Shown: one piece after another, positions 1 to 7,382 of the stretch | How the letters are laid out: each line of letters begins with the position of its first letter | Numbering within the stretch: position 1 is the stretch's first letter | Source of the DNA: CAVXTT01 sp963764685 | Lineage (GTDB): Bacteria; Bacteroidota; Ignavibacteria; Ignavibacteriales; Ignavibacteriaceae | Reading direction: 5' to 3' | Assembly: GCA_963764685.1 (NCBI GenBank) | Contig: CAVXTT010000019.1 | Coordinates: forward strand, 62,001 to 126,000 | Length of the DNA stretch: 64,000 nucleotides | The notes under the pieces: generated by a model | The model's database searches: none | What the model saw: the letters and a program-made list of their open reading frames with translations, nothing else | What the model was told of the DNA's origin: nothing | Made by a program: the position numbers and the translations under genes

Positions 1-981
1 CTCCCCGATTCTGTTTTTTTTATCCTTCAGCATAGCCCTGTAAATCTTATCCGGGGACAGTTTCCCCAGCAGCCGGGAAGGTCTTAACTTTAAGGCCAGC
101 TCCAATATTTGATCTCGTTTCCCGGTTGGTATTAACCCGAGCCTCGTTGAAAGGATGATAGCAGCAATTATTCCTCCATGAACTGCAATTCCATGGCTAA
201 GTTTGAATCCTGAGGCACTCTCGAAACCGTGGGCAAAGGTATGCCCGAAATTCAATATTTTCCTTAACCCCTGTTCCTTTTCATCCCTGGCAGTTACGGC
301 AGCCTTGAACTTCACACACTCAAGGATTACCTCCTCGAGGTATGCCGGATCCTTTTGTAATAACCTCTCAAAATTATGCTTTAGGTTGTTTACCTGGTCC
401 TGCCCGGAAAGGTAGGCGTATTTAATGATCTCGCCTAACCCTGAGTGATATATTTCTGCGGGAAGGGTTTCAAAAAAAACAGGGTCAATAATAACCATCT
501 CCGGCTGGTGGAATGCTCCAATGACATTCTTAATCCCGTCCAGATTTATGCCTGTTTTGCCCCCAATGGAACTGTCAGCGGCGGCAATTATTGTGGTCGG
601 AATATGTAGTAATCGTATCCCTCTCATAAAGGAGGCGGCAGCAAATCCTGAAAGATCGCCTGTTACCCCACCTCCTATTGCAATGACCAAAGAATTCCTG
701 GAATAACCTTTTTGAAGCATTTCTCCATGAATTGTTTTAAGCAGCCGGTATGATTTGGATGACTCTCCCGGGGGAACCAGAAAGGGAGTTGTTATTTCAA
801 AATCAGGCAGAACCTTTGATATGAGCTCCTTATGGAGGCGAAAGACATTTCTATCAATAATAAAGAATATTTTGTCTGTGGGAGGTATCTGTTTTATAAA
901 TTTGTTAAGCCTGAGAAATGCTCCTTGCGAGAATATTGCAGGATAGCTTCCAGAGCTATGTTCCACGGTGATCTTTTTCAT
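1..981 (-). CDS. aroB: 3-dehydroquinate synthase (C-terminus outside window)
   Basis: Second step of the shikimate pathway: converts DAHP to 3-dehydroquinate using NAD and a divalent metal, in the cytoplasm. Reading from the ATG at 981, the frame shows the NAD-binding glycine run AIGGGVTGD, the DSSIGGKTGIN motif that binds the substrate phosphate, and the metal-binding NFGHTFAHGFE segment. The frame stays open to position 1, so the last part of the C-terminal domain lies beyond the window. The start overlaps the aroK stop in an ATGA arrangement (978-981), so the two shikimate genes are translationally coupled. Confidence 0.95.
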   Translation of the reverse strand, partial: MKKITVEHSSGSYPAIFSQGAFLRLNKFIKQIPPTDKIFFIIDRNVFRLHKELISKVLPDFEITTPFLVPPGESSKSYRLLKTIHGEMLQKGYSRNSLVIAIGGGVTGDLSGFAAASFMRGIRLLHIPTTIIAAADSSIGGKTGINLDGIKNVIGAFHQPEMVIIDPVFFETLPAEIYHSGLGEIIKYAYLSGQDQVNNLKHNFERLLQKDPAYLEEVILECVKFKAAVTARDEKEQGLRKILNFGHTFAHGFESASGFKLSHGIAVHGGIIAAIILSTRLGLIPTGKRDQILELALKLRPSRLLGKLSPDKIYRAMLKDKKNRIGE

Positions 982-1535
982 ACCACCGGGTAATCCTTCT
1001 GCTCTTTCCTTATAATATCAGCAATTTTATCCACAGTCCTTCCCACAGAAGATTTATCTGTATCAATTATCAGGTCGGCTTGTTCATAATATTCTTTCCG
1101 GGCATCATATAATGATTTAATCCTGGAGAGGAATTCCTCCCTGCTGAAATCTTCCCTCTCATTCACTTTCAGACTAGGGCGGTCTCTTTTATGAAGCAGC
1201 CTGGCTGAAACAATTTCCGGAGAGGCTTTAAGGTAAATAATCCGACCGGTGTTTTTAAGAATTAGAAAGTTGTTTTCATTAGCTATCGTACCCCCTCCAA
1301 GCGATACCACAATGCGTCTTCTTTTGGAGAGTGTTGTAAGTTCTTCAGTCTCTATTCTGCGGAAGAAATCTTCTCCTGACTGCTCAAAAATATCCCTGAT
1401 CTTCTGACCATATTTATTCTCAATGACCTTATCCAGATCGTAAAAATCCCAGCCTAGTGTATTAGCAAGAATAGGTCCAATAGTACTTTTCCCCGCTCCC
1501 ATGAATCCGGTTAAATATATTATCTGTTTTTTCAT
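978..1535 (-). CDS. aroK: Shikimate kinase
   Basis: Phosphorylates shikimate at the 3-hydroxyl with ATP. The 185-residue product has the Walker A loop GFMGAGKST at about residue 10, the shikimate-binding DLDK near residue 33, the GGGTI substrate loop and an RDRPSL lid segment. I start it at 1535 (MKKQIIYLTGF) rather than 1577, because the longer form adds a non-family N-terminal tail and would overlap the upstream gene's stop. It precedes aroB in the same transcript with a 4-base stop/start overlap. Confidence 0.95.
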   Translation of the reverse strand: MKKQIIYLTGFMGAGKSTIGPILANTLGWDFYDLDKVIENKYGQKIRDIFEQSGEDFFRRIETEELTTLSKRRRIVVSLGGGTIANENNFLILKNTGRIIYLKASPEIVSARLLHKRDRPSLKVNEREDFSREEFLSRIKSLYDARKEYYEQADLIIDTDKSSVGRTVDKIADIIRKEQKDYPVV

Positions 1536-1573
1536 TTGGGTTAAAATAAAGCAACCGGCACTAAAAACATAGC

Positions 1574-2290
1574 TCAAAACTGATAGTTTACACCGAGAAG
1601 AAATGTTATACCGTCAATATCAACGCGGGAATCGAAAGTATCCTGGGATAATCTTACAACAGTTCCCTGGTAATTGACAGTACGGCTGGAGTACCTGCTC
1701 TTTACGGTGAACTGGGGATCCCTGAACTTCATTTCAAAGTGAAGGAAAGTATTGGTGATAATCTTATAATCTATCCCTGTACTGACGTGAATACCGTAAG
1801 CTGATTTTCTTTCAGCATTAGAAACAGTAACGTCCCCCAGTTTGCGGATATGATCACCCAGGTAGTAACCTGCCCCGCCCCCCATCGTAAACTTGAATGA
1901 TTCTGTAGAAAATGGAAGTATATAATATAATGTGAGTTCAAAGGGAATAAATTTAAAACCATCCTCGACATTTATAGTTCTCGTTCCGGAGCCCTCAAAA
2001 ACAGTAAGGTTTGGACCTGTTCTGATAACCGTCATATATTCAACGGAAAGACCTAAAATCAGAGGCTCTGACAGCCGGTACTTAAATTCGACAGAAGGAT
2101 TGAAAATATCGTCTACTGAAAAAGCGTTATTTCTTAATATAGGATCGGATGAATATGGAGTAAGATAAATTTTGGCGCTTGTAGTATATACCGCATTAAC
2201 CCCCAGGCTGAAACTTTGGTCATCATACTGGCAGAATGACCACGGGGATATCAGCAATAAAATAAAAAGTATTTGTAGAATATTCTTCAT
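1574..2290 (-). CDS. Outer-membrane beta-barrel protein, function unknown
   Basis: The 238-residue protein begins with a signal peptide (MKNILQILFILLLISPWSFC then QYDD) and continues as alternating hydrophobic/polar strands typical of an 8-stranded outer-membrane barrel. It ends LLGVNYQF, with the terminal phenylalanine recognised by the BAM machinery. Small Gly-rich turns (GGGAGYYLGDH) are also typical of the OmpA-like/PorT-like barrel group. It lies directly upstream of aroK; the longer aroK frame would overlap its stop. No specific ligand or role can be read from the sequence. Confidence 0.75.
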   Translation of the reverse strand: MKNILQILFILLLISPWSFCQYDDQSFSLGVNAVYTTSAKIYLTPYSSDPILRNNAFSVDDIFNPSVEFKYRLSEPLILGLSVEYMTVIRTGPNLTVFEGSGTRTINVEDGFKFIPFELTLYYILPFSTESFKFTMGGGAGYYLGDHIRKLGDVTVSNAERKSAYGIHVSTGIDYKIITNTFLHFEMKFRDPQFTVKSRYSSRTVNYQGTVVRLSQDTFDSRVDIDGITFLLGVNYQF

Positions 2291-2295
2291 TTAAA

Positions 2296-2326
2296 GTAAA
2301 AAACCCTCAGCTGTCGACTGAGGGTT
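2296..2326 (-). terminator. Intrinsic terminator after the ppiD-like gene
   Basis: AACCCTCAG and CTGAGGGTT form a perfect 9-bp stem with a 7-nt loop (2302-2326). On the minus strand the stem is followed by a run of T (plus-strand A run at 2298-2303). It sits between the stop of the folding factor (2351) and the start of the barrel gene (2290), so it ends the upstream transcript. Confidence 0.85.
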
Positions 2327-2350
2327 AAATTACTAAAAATATTTTATTTT

Positions 2351-4435
2351 CTATTGACCATAAAACATGTACCGGTCATCAACAATATCGGCATCTTTTT
2401 TAATCTGTGCAAGCCACAGGTTAAAAAATGTACTCTTCTTTTCCCTTAAAATGTTGTCGCTCAGACTGGCTCTCTGTGACTCGTAGAGGGTTTTATCAAA
2501 TCCTGACCTTTCGGTAACCTGGATAAAATAGTAGCCTCTGTTCCCCTTTACCGGTCCGGAAACCTTATTCAACGGAAGGTCAAGCGCTGTATTTATAAAG
2601 GCATAGTCTCTTCCTACGTTGGGCACAACACCTGAAGGAGTAAATATGCCTGTTGCAGTTACTGTAATTCTTGAGTCGACCTGACTTACCTTATCGAGAT
2701 CAGAGCTAATCTGTTTTGACACTTTGTCCGCAAGAACCAGCGCCTTAGCATACTTTTTCTCTCTTACAACTACAGGTTTAAGTGAGGTCTTCAGCTCTTC
2801 AAACGGGCGGAAGCCTTCTTTAATGGATTCAGATATCATCACTACAGCATAGCCGTTTGCAGCCTTAAATACATCACTGACATCACCGTTAGAATTTTCG
2901 AAAGCAAATTCTATCATTCTTTTGTTCTGACCGAGTCCCGGGACGGCATAGGCTTCTTCATCGAACGGTGTAGTTTCAAGCACCTTATAATTAGCGATCT
3001 GGGCTTCTTTCTCGAAACCATTTTTATCTGCCAGGTATGAGAAATCCCTTGCGGCACTTATATTCGATTCAATGGTTGCAGCAGATGCTTTAATCGGGTT
3101 GACAATTTTTTCAATAACATATTTTTTATCGCTCTTACCCGTAACCTTTATTATATGGTATCCGTAGGTTGTCTTTACAGGCTTCTGGATAACACCCGGC
3201 TTTCCTTCAAATACCGCTTTGTCGAACTCCGGAACCATTTGTCCTTTTCCGAACCATCCGAGGTCACCGCCTCTTTCACCGCTGCCTTTATCAGTGGAAA
3301 ACTCCTTAGCCATCATTGAAAAATCTGCACCGGCAGTAAGCTGATCATAAAGCTTATTTGCCTCCTTAAGATTTGCTTCATCACTTCCGTACTGATTTAT
3401 TAAAATATGAGATGCCCTCATTAATATCTCTGTTGAAGGGACTGTATTGATAACATGGTAGAGGACGAAACCCTCATTAGTAGCTGCAGGACCTACGACA
3501 CTGCCCGGTGCAGCCTGCGACACAAGTGTACCTGCTTCCCCGAGTGCACTAAGTGTTACCGTATCTTTGGAATATGGAGCAGTAGAATAAATTTTAACAT
3601 ATGATTCAAATGATGAGGTATCACTGGACAGGCTTTCTTTAACGTTCACAAGATTTGTTATTATTGTAGTTGAGTCCTCCGCTGACGGCTTGTTCTCGAA
3701 AAGAACATATTTCAGCTTACGCTGTGCCTTAACTTTATACTGATCAAGGTGGGTATCATAATATTCTTTAATATCGGTATCAGTAACTTTTATTGTGCTG
3801 TCGGGAAATATATTCAGATCTATAAGCGCGTACTTTGCATTTATGCTTGTATTCTGTTCGATAAAGCGGTTCTTTATTTCTGCTTCGCTTACGCTGACGG
3901 AAGCATATAACATACTCTGGAGTTTTTCACTTAACCTGTTCTGCCTGACATACTCCTCAGCATTTAAGAGCACTTCTTTATTCTGAGGATCAAACAGTGC
4001 CTGTTCATAAAGCTGCCGGTTGAAATTCCCGAGGGAATCTGTGAAGTTTTGTTTAAGAAATTGAGGAGGATTATCACCAAGAATAATGTCCCTGACTTCA
4101 TCATCTGAAACAGAAATACCGAATTCTTTGATCTTTTCAGCAAGCAGTTTTTGGGTAACAATTGCATCCCAAACCTGATCCCTGAACTGATCCATTCTCT
4201 CTTCATCAACATCCTGCCCGGTTTGTTGTTTCTGCGACTCCCTTTGCCTGTCTAAAACTTTGGCAAATTCAGCATAGGTTATTGGTTCACCATTGATAGA
4301 ACCTACGTTATTCGTTCTACTTCCGAAAACCTGCAAAACGTTTGAATCGGAAATGATCATAAAGAGGACAAACAGAGCTCCAACTGTTAGGATGAAAGCG
4401 GGGGCGAGGCTTCTCATTTTGGCCATCATAGCCAT
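2351..4435 (-). CDS. SurA/PpiD-type peptidyl-prolyl cis-trans isomerase
   Basis: Envelope folding factor, 694 residues. One transmembrane helix near the N-terminus (about residues 11-30, LAPAFILTVGALFVLFMII) anchors a long periplasmic part, as in PpiD. A SurA-N-like helical chaperone region with the motif GSINGEPITYAEF follows at about 44-190. A parvulin (PPIC) domain lies at about 340-435 and contains ASHILI, the GGDLGWFGKGQMVPEF signature and YGYHIIKV. The C-terminal half has a second, weakly parvulin-like stretch. It probably assists outer-membrane and secreted proteins such as the neighbouring barrel. The start has an ATG repeat (MAMMAKM), so the exact first codon is uncertain by a few residues. 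Confidence 0.9.
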   Translation of the reverse strand: MAMMAKMRSLAPAFILTVGALFVLFMIISDSNVLQVFGSRTNNVGSINGEPITYAEFAKVLDRQRESQKQQTGQDVDEERMDQFRDQVWDAIVTQKLLAEKIKEFGISVSDDEVRDIILGDNPPQFLKQNFTDSLGNFNRQLYEQALFDPQNKEVLLNAEEYVRQNRLSEKLQSMLYASVSVSEAEIKNRFIEQNTSINAKYALIDLNIFPDSTIKVTDTDIKEYYDTHLDQYKVKAQRKLKYVLFENKPSAEDSTTIITNLVNVKESLSSDTSSFESYVKIYSTAPYSKDTVTLSALGEAGTLVSQAAPGSVVGPAATNEGFVLYHVINTVPSTEILMRASHILINQYGSDEANLKEANKLYDQLTAGADFSMMAKEFSTDKGSGERGGDLGWFGKGQMVPEFDKAVFEGKPGVIQKPVKTTYGYHIIKVTGKSDKKYVIEKIVNPIKASAATIESNISAARDFSYLADKNGFEKEAQIANYKVLETTPFDEEAYAVPGLGQNKRMIEFAFENSNGDVSDVFKAANGYAVVMISESIKEGFRPFEELKTSLKPVVVREKKYAKALVLADKVSKQISSDLDKVSQVDSRITVTATGIFTPSGVVPNVGRDYAFINTALDLPLNKVSGPVKGNRGYYFIQVTERSGFDKTLYESQRASLSDNILREKKSTFFNLWLAQIKKDADIVDDRYMFYGQ

Positions 4436-4575
4436 AGTAAATCTTCTCCAGTATATTAAAAATTTAAGATCTTTAAAATAGATACATAAGCCAATAAAAG
4501 CAATGAAAATAAAGCCTAATTATGCCTTGACTCTTAAAAAATGTCAGTAATTTTAACTTGCCCTGACCGATGTAA

Positions 4576-4596
4576 GGAACGATTAGCAATCGTTCC
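4576..4596. repeat. GGAACG palindrome, copy 1
   Basis: GGAACGATT and AATCGTTCC form a perfect 9-bp inverted repeat around AGC. A longer relative with the same GGAACG...CGTTCC core lies at 25133-25159, also close to a copy of the long hairpin element. Confidence 0.6.
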
Positions 4597-4722
4597 GCCT
4601 GGCAGTAAGCTAATCTTTAGTACGGCAAGCTGCATACTCCTATGTGCCTTTCTATGTGTCCTTATGTGCCTTATGTGGTTAATGCCTTTTGCCCTGGTGC
4701 TTATTTCCCCGTCATGAAGGAA

Positions 4723-4776
4723 GGACAGGTCAACTCCGCAGTATCAGCGAATAAGTTATATAGGGTTGACCTGTCC
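4723..4776. repeat. Dispersed long hairpin element, copy A
   Basis: GGACAGGTCAAC (4723-4734) pairs perfectly with GTTGACCTGTCC (4765-4776) around a 30-nt loop. Copy B at 25232-25285 has the same stem length and the same loop length, and shares loop words (TCCGC, CGAATAA). One stem pair is changed on both sides. No transposase is associated within the window. Confidence 0.75.
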
Positions 4777-4789
4777 CTACGCAAAACTT

Positions 4790-4825
4790 CCACAGCACGA
4801 CCGCACGACCGCACCACCGCACGAT
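4790..4825. repeat. 8-bp tandem array (CGACCGCA type)
   Basis: Units CCACAGCA, CGACCGCA, CGACCGCA, CCACCGCA and the start of CGATTCTT follow one another at strict 8-bp spacing. They fit the same degenerate 8-mer framework as the arrays at 15317, 22257 and 25299. Unlike those, this copy does not abut a stop codon but lies next to the hairpin element. Confidence 0.6.
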
Positions 4826-4908
4826 TCTTGTACATTTCTAATCAAAATCTCTGAAACCTGGTTCATCATACCTTTATAGTCTGTTTATCATAGGTATGGA
4901 AATGGAGC

Positions 4909-4952
4909 ATAAACGGATGATAGACGGATGATAGAAGGATGATAGAACAAGT
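4909..4952. repeat. 11-bp tandem array (ATAGACGGATG), copy 1
   Basis: Four 11-bp units: ATAAACGGATG, ATAGACGGATG, ATAGAAGGATG and a degenerate ATAGAACAAGT. The period is close to one DNA helical turn. A related array occurs at 31041-31084 in the opposite orientation. Confidence 0.65.
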
Positions 4953-5068
4953 TGAGGGTCAATTTGCTTTGGTTTAAGATATAAAGTCAGAATTAGTTGA
5001 AATCCAAGTTTTTAACAATGGAAATGTCTAAAGCAATTATGAAACATAACTTTATTAAAGCAGAAAGG

Positions 5069-5097
5069 TTGATTATATTATTTCACAAATTTATATT
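5069..5097 (+). promoter_or_regulatory. Candidate sigma70-type promoter for the crp-like gene
   Basis: TTGATT (5069-5074) and TATATT (5092-5097) are separated by 17 bp, 35 bp before the ATG. A ribosome-binding site AAGAGGA follows shortly before the start. The hexamers were found by eye in AT-rich DNA, so confidence is moderate. Confidence 0.4.
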
Positions 5098-5132
5098 TCT
5101 TTTGATTTTTAATCTATTAAAAGAGGAATCCT

Positions 5133-5816
5133 ATGCCCTCCAACAGTGAATTTCTGAAGTTTGTACCCATTTTCTCTGACCTGGGTGAGGAGACTCTCGC
5201 TCAAATATTCAGGATCGGGGTAAAGAAAACCTATAAAAAAGACTCGGTGATCCTGTTCGAGCACGAGAGTGGTGCTGCATTTTTTATTATCGAAAATGGA
5301 AAGGTAAAGGTTTCACGGGTAAGTGAAGAAGGCAAGGAGGTTATACTGTCCATATTGAGTGAAGCTGATTTCTTCGGAGAGATGGCAATCATAGATGGTT
5401 TAACTCGCTCGGCAAATGTTACTGCAATGGAGGATACAGATCTTTTTATGATCCACAGAAACGATTTCCTCAACCTGCTTAATCATCATCCGGAAGTATC
5501 AATAGCCCTCCTTCAGGAAATGACCCAACGGCTCAGATCAGCAGATATGAAAATAAAATCATTATCCCTGAAAGATGCCGAAGGTAAAGTTGCAGCCGTT
5601 ATCCTGCAGCTTGCAAATGATATCGGGAAGATCAAGCACGGAGCAGTGGAGATTGAAAAACTTCCCTACCAGCACGACCTTGCAAATATGGCGGGTACCA
5701 GCAGGGAAACCATAAGCAGGACACTGCATAATTTTGCGAAGAAAGGACTTGTTGAATTAGACGGTTCGAGGCTGAGGATATTAGACTACGAAAAGTTTAA
5801 AGAACTGTTCGGATAA
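5133..5816 (+). CDS. Crp/Fnr-family transcriptional regulator
   Basis: A 227-residue DNA-binding regulator. The N-terminal cyclic-nucleotide-binding fold (about residues 10-125) includes the phosphate-cassette-like GEMAIIDGLTRSANVTA, with the Arg that usually contacts a cyclic nucleotide phosphate. A long dimer helix (about 128-145) follows. The C-terminal winged helix (about 150-225) has ANMAGTSRETISRTLHNF as its helix-turn-helix. There is no N-terminal cysteine cluster, so it is not an Fe-S Fnr. Its stop overlaps the next start (TAATG), so it is co-translated with the PHP phosphoesterase. The effector is not evident. Confidence 0.93.
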   Translation: MPSNSEFLKFVPIFSDLGEETLAQIFRIGVKKTYKKDSVILFEHESGAAFFIIENGKVKVSRVSEEGKEVILSILSEADFFGEMAIIDGLTRSANVTAMEDTDLFMIHRNDFLNLLNHHPEVSIALLQEMTQRLRSADMKIKSLSLKDAEGKVAAVILQLANDIGKIKHGAVEIEKLPYQHDLANMAGTSRETISRTLHNFAKKGLVELDGSRLRILDYEKFKELFG

Positions 5817-6646
5817 TGCCGAAAATCGTAGATCTACATACCCACACTCAACATTCTGACGGATTTCTGTCCCCCTCCGAACTTGTAACAAAAGCGAAGA
5901 ATGGCGGTATCGATATTCTCAGTATAACAGATCACGATAATTTGAGTGCATTACCGGAAGCTATTGAAACGGGGCGTCAGCTGGGAGTAGAGATAATTAC
6001 AGGCGTGGAAATGAGCTCCGACATAAGAGACAGGGAAGTTCATATCCTTGCTTATTTCATAGAACTGAATAATTCAGAACTTGAAAGATATCTAACCTTC
6101 TTCAGGGAAGAACGGGTCAGACGGGCTGAAAGGATTACCCGTAAACTTCGGCTGTTAGGCTTTAACATTACCCTGAATGATGTTCTCGACAAAGCAAAGA
6201 ATTCCGCTGTGGGACGTCCTCATATTGCACAGGCACTCCTTGATAAAGGATTTATTTCCTCCTACTACGAGGCATTCAGCAAGTATATTGGCAACGATTG
6301 CCCTGCTTATGAAAAGAAGGTACACATTTCTCCCCGCAGTGCTTTTAAGATCATTTCTGATGCGGGCGGACTTTCTTTTATTGCACATCCCGGACTTATG
6401 TCGGAATCCCTCCTGAAGGAACTTATTGATGCCGGAGTTGATGGAATTGAGGTAATACATCCTTCACATTCCCCTCAGCAGGTCAGGTTTTATAAAGGAA
6501 TTGTAAATGAATATTTCCTTCTGGAATCCGGCGGCTCTGATTTTCACGGCGGGAAACGGGAAGACGAGAAGAACCTGGGTAAATATAATATCAGCTACCA
6601 GGCTGTTGAGGCAATGCGTAAACGGCTGTTGAGAAATATAGCCTAG
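5816..6646 (+). CDS. PHP-domain phosphoesterase (RNase AM/TrpH type)
   Basis: A 276-residue metal-dependent phosphoesterase of the polymerase-and-histidinol-phosphatase fold. Metal ligands are seen in HTHTQHSDG (residues 7-15), ITDHDN (about 40), GVEMSSD (about 65), FIAHPG (about 190) and GGSDFHGG (about 240). This set matches the YciV/TrpH group, which removes 5' nucleotides from RNA ends or hydrolyses 3',5'-nucleoside bisphosphates. Which substrate applies here is inference. It directly overlaps the regulator gene upstream. Confidence 0.88.
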   Translation: MPKIVDLHTHTQHSDGFLSPSELVTKAKNGGIDILSITDHDNLSALPEAIETGRQLGVEIITGVEMSSDIRDREVHILAYFIELNNSELERYLTFFREERVRRAERITRKLRLLGFNITLNDVLDKAKNSAVGRPHIAQALLDKGFISSYYEAFSKYIGNDCPAYEKKVHISPRSAFKIISDAGGLSFIAHPGLMSESLLKELIDAGVDGIEVIHPSHSPQQVRFYKGIVNEYFLLESGGSDFHGGKREDEKNLGKYNISYQAVEAMRKRLLRNIA

Positions 6647-6703
6647 ATGCATTGGATTATTAAGCCTCCCCCTTTATTTTTAACTATATAAAATCAGATA
6701 ATT

Positions 6704-7168
6704 ATGAATACTATTGAAGGTCATCTGAACGCATCCGGATTAAAGGTGGCAATAATCCTCAGCAGGTTTAATGAGTTTATCGGCAACAGACTGCTTGAAG
6801 GTGCTCTGGATTGTTTAAAAAGACACAATTGCAATGATGAATCTATTGATATCATCAAAGTGCCAGGGGCATTTGAAATCCCTCTGGCAGCAGATAAACT
6901 GGCGGCAGGGAAAAAATATAACGCTATTATATGCCTTGGCGCCGTCATACGTGGTGCTACTCCTCATTTTGAATACGTGGCAGGGAATGCAGCAAACGGT
7001 ATAGCCCGTGTAGCAGAGAAATACGGTATACCTGTTGCTTTCGGAATTTTGACAACTGATACCATTGAACAGGCTATCGAAAGAGCAGGAACTAAATCAG
7101 GCAATAAGGGATGGGATGCTGCACTTACAGCTATTGAGATGGCGGATCTGATGAAAAAGCTTAAATAA
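6704..7168 (+). CDS. ribH: 6,7-dimethyl-8-ribityllumazine synthase
   Basis: Penultimate step of riboflavin synthesis: condenses the ribityl-aminopyrimidine with dihydroxybutanone phosphate, usually as an icosahedral 60-mer or a pentamer. The 154-residue length is normal. Active-site segments are present: RFNEFI near residue 21, PGAFEIP near 50, GAVIRGATPHFEYVA near 78 (general-base His) and FGILTTDTIEQAIERAG near 110. No other rib genes are in the window, so it is detached from a rib operon. I see no FMN riboswitch in the 57-bp leader. Confidence 0.95.
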   Translation: MNTIEGHLNASGLKVAIILSRFNEFIGNRLLEGALDCLKRHNCNDESIDIIKVPGAFEIPLAADKLAAGKKYNAIICLGAVIRGATPHFEYVAGNAANGIARVAEKYGIPVAFGILTTDTIEQAIERAGTKSGNKGWDAALTAIEMADLMKKLK

Positions 7169-7382
7169 ACTATTTACATACAGACCAACAGACGTGCTGT
7201 TAAAAGTAATACGATTAGTTTATTTCCTTTCCTGCGTTTTTTATCCTGTTGTTTAACCTTGCATTTAATTAACACTTCAAACATTTTTATGAAGCAGAAT
7301 AAATCCTTTTGAAAAATAGACGGAGGCAGAATCGAATCACTGTACCATTTTATAAATCAATTCTTCATTTAATGGATTAAAG

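Larger units (their letters stand above)
4436..5068. other. Repeat-rich intergenic island between divergent genes
   Basis: No credible gene is present. The stretch holds, in order, a GGAACG palindrome (4576-4596), a long-stem hairpin element (4723-4776), an 8-bp tandem array (4790-4825) and an 11-bp tandem array (4909-4952), each listed separately. Relatives of the first three recur in the 24.7-25.3 kb island and of the fourth near 31.05 kb, so this is a hot spot for dispersed intergenic repeats. Confidence 0.7.

Noticed and set aside
6155..6460. 101-codon minus-strand ORF inside the PHP phosphoesterase gene
   Set aside because: Antisense shadow; the plus-strand gene carries all metal-binding motifs.
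6647..6703. FMN riboswitch ahead of ribH
   Set aside because: The 57-bp gap is too short for the aptamer and shows no conserved RFN helices.
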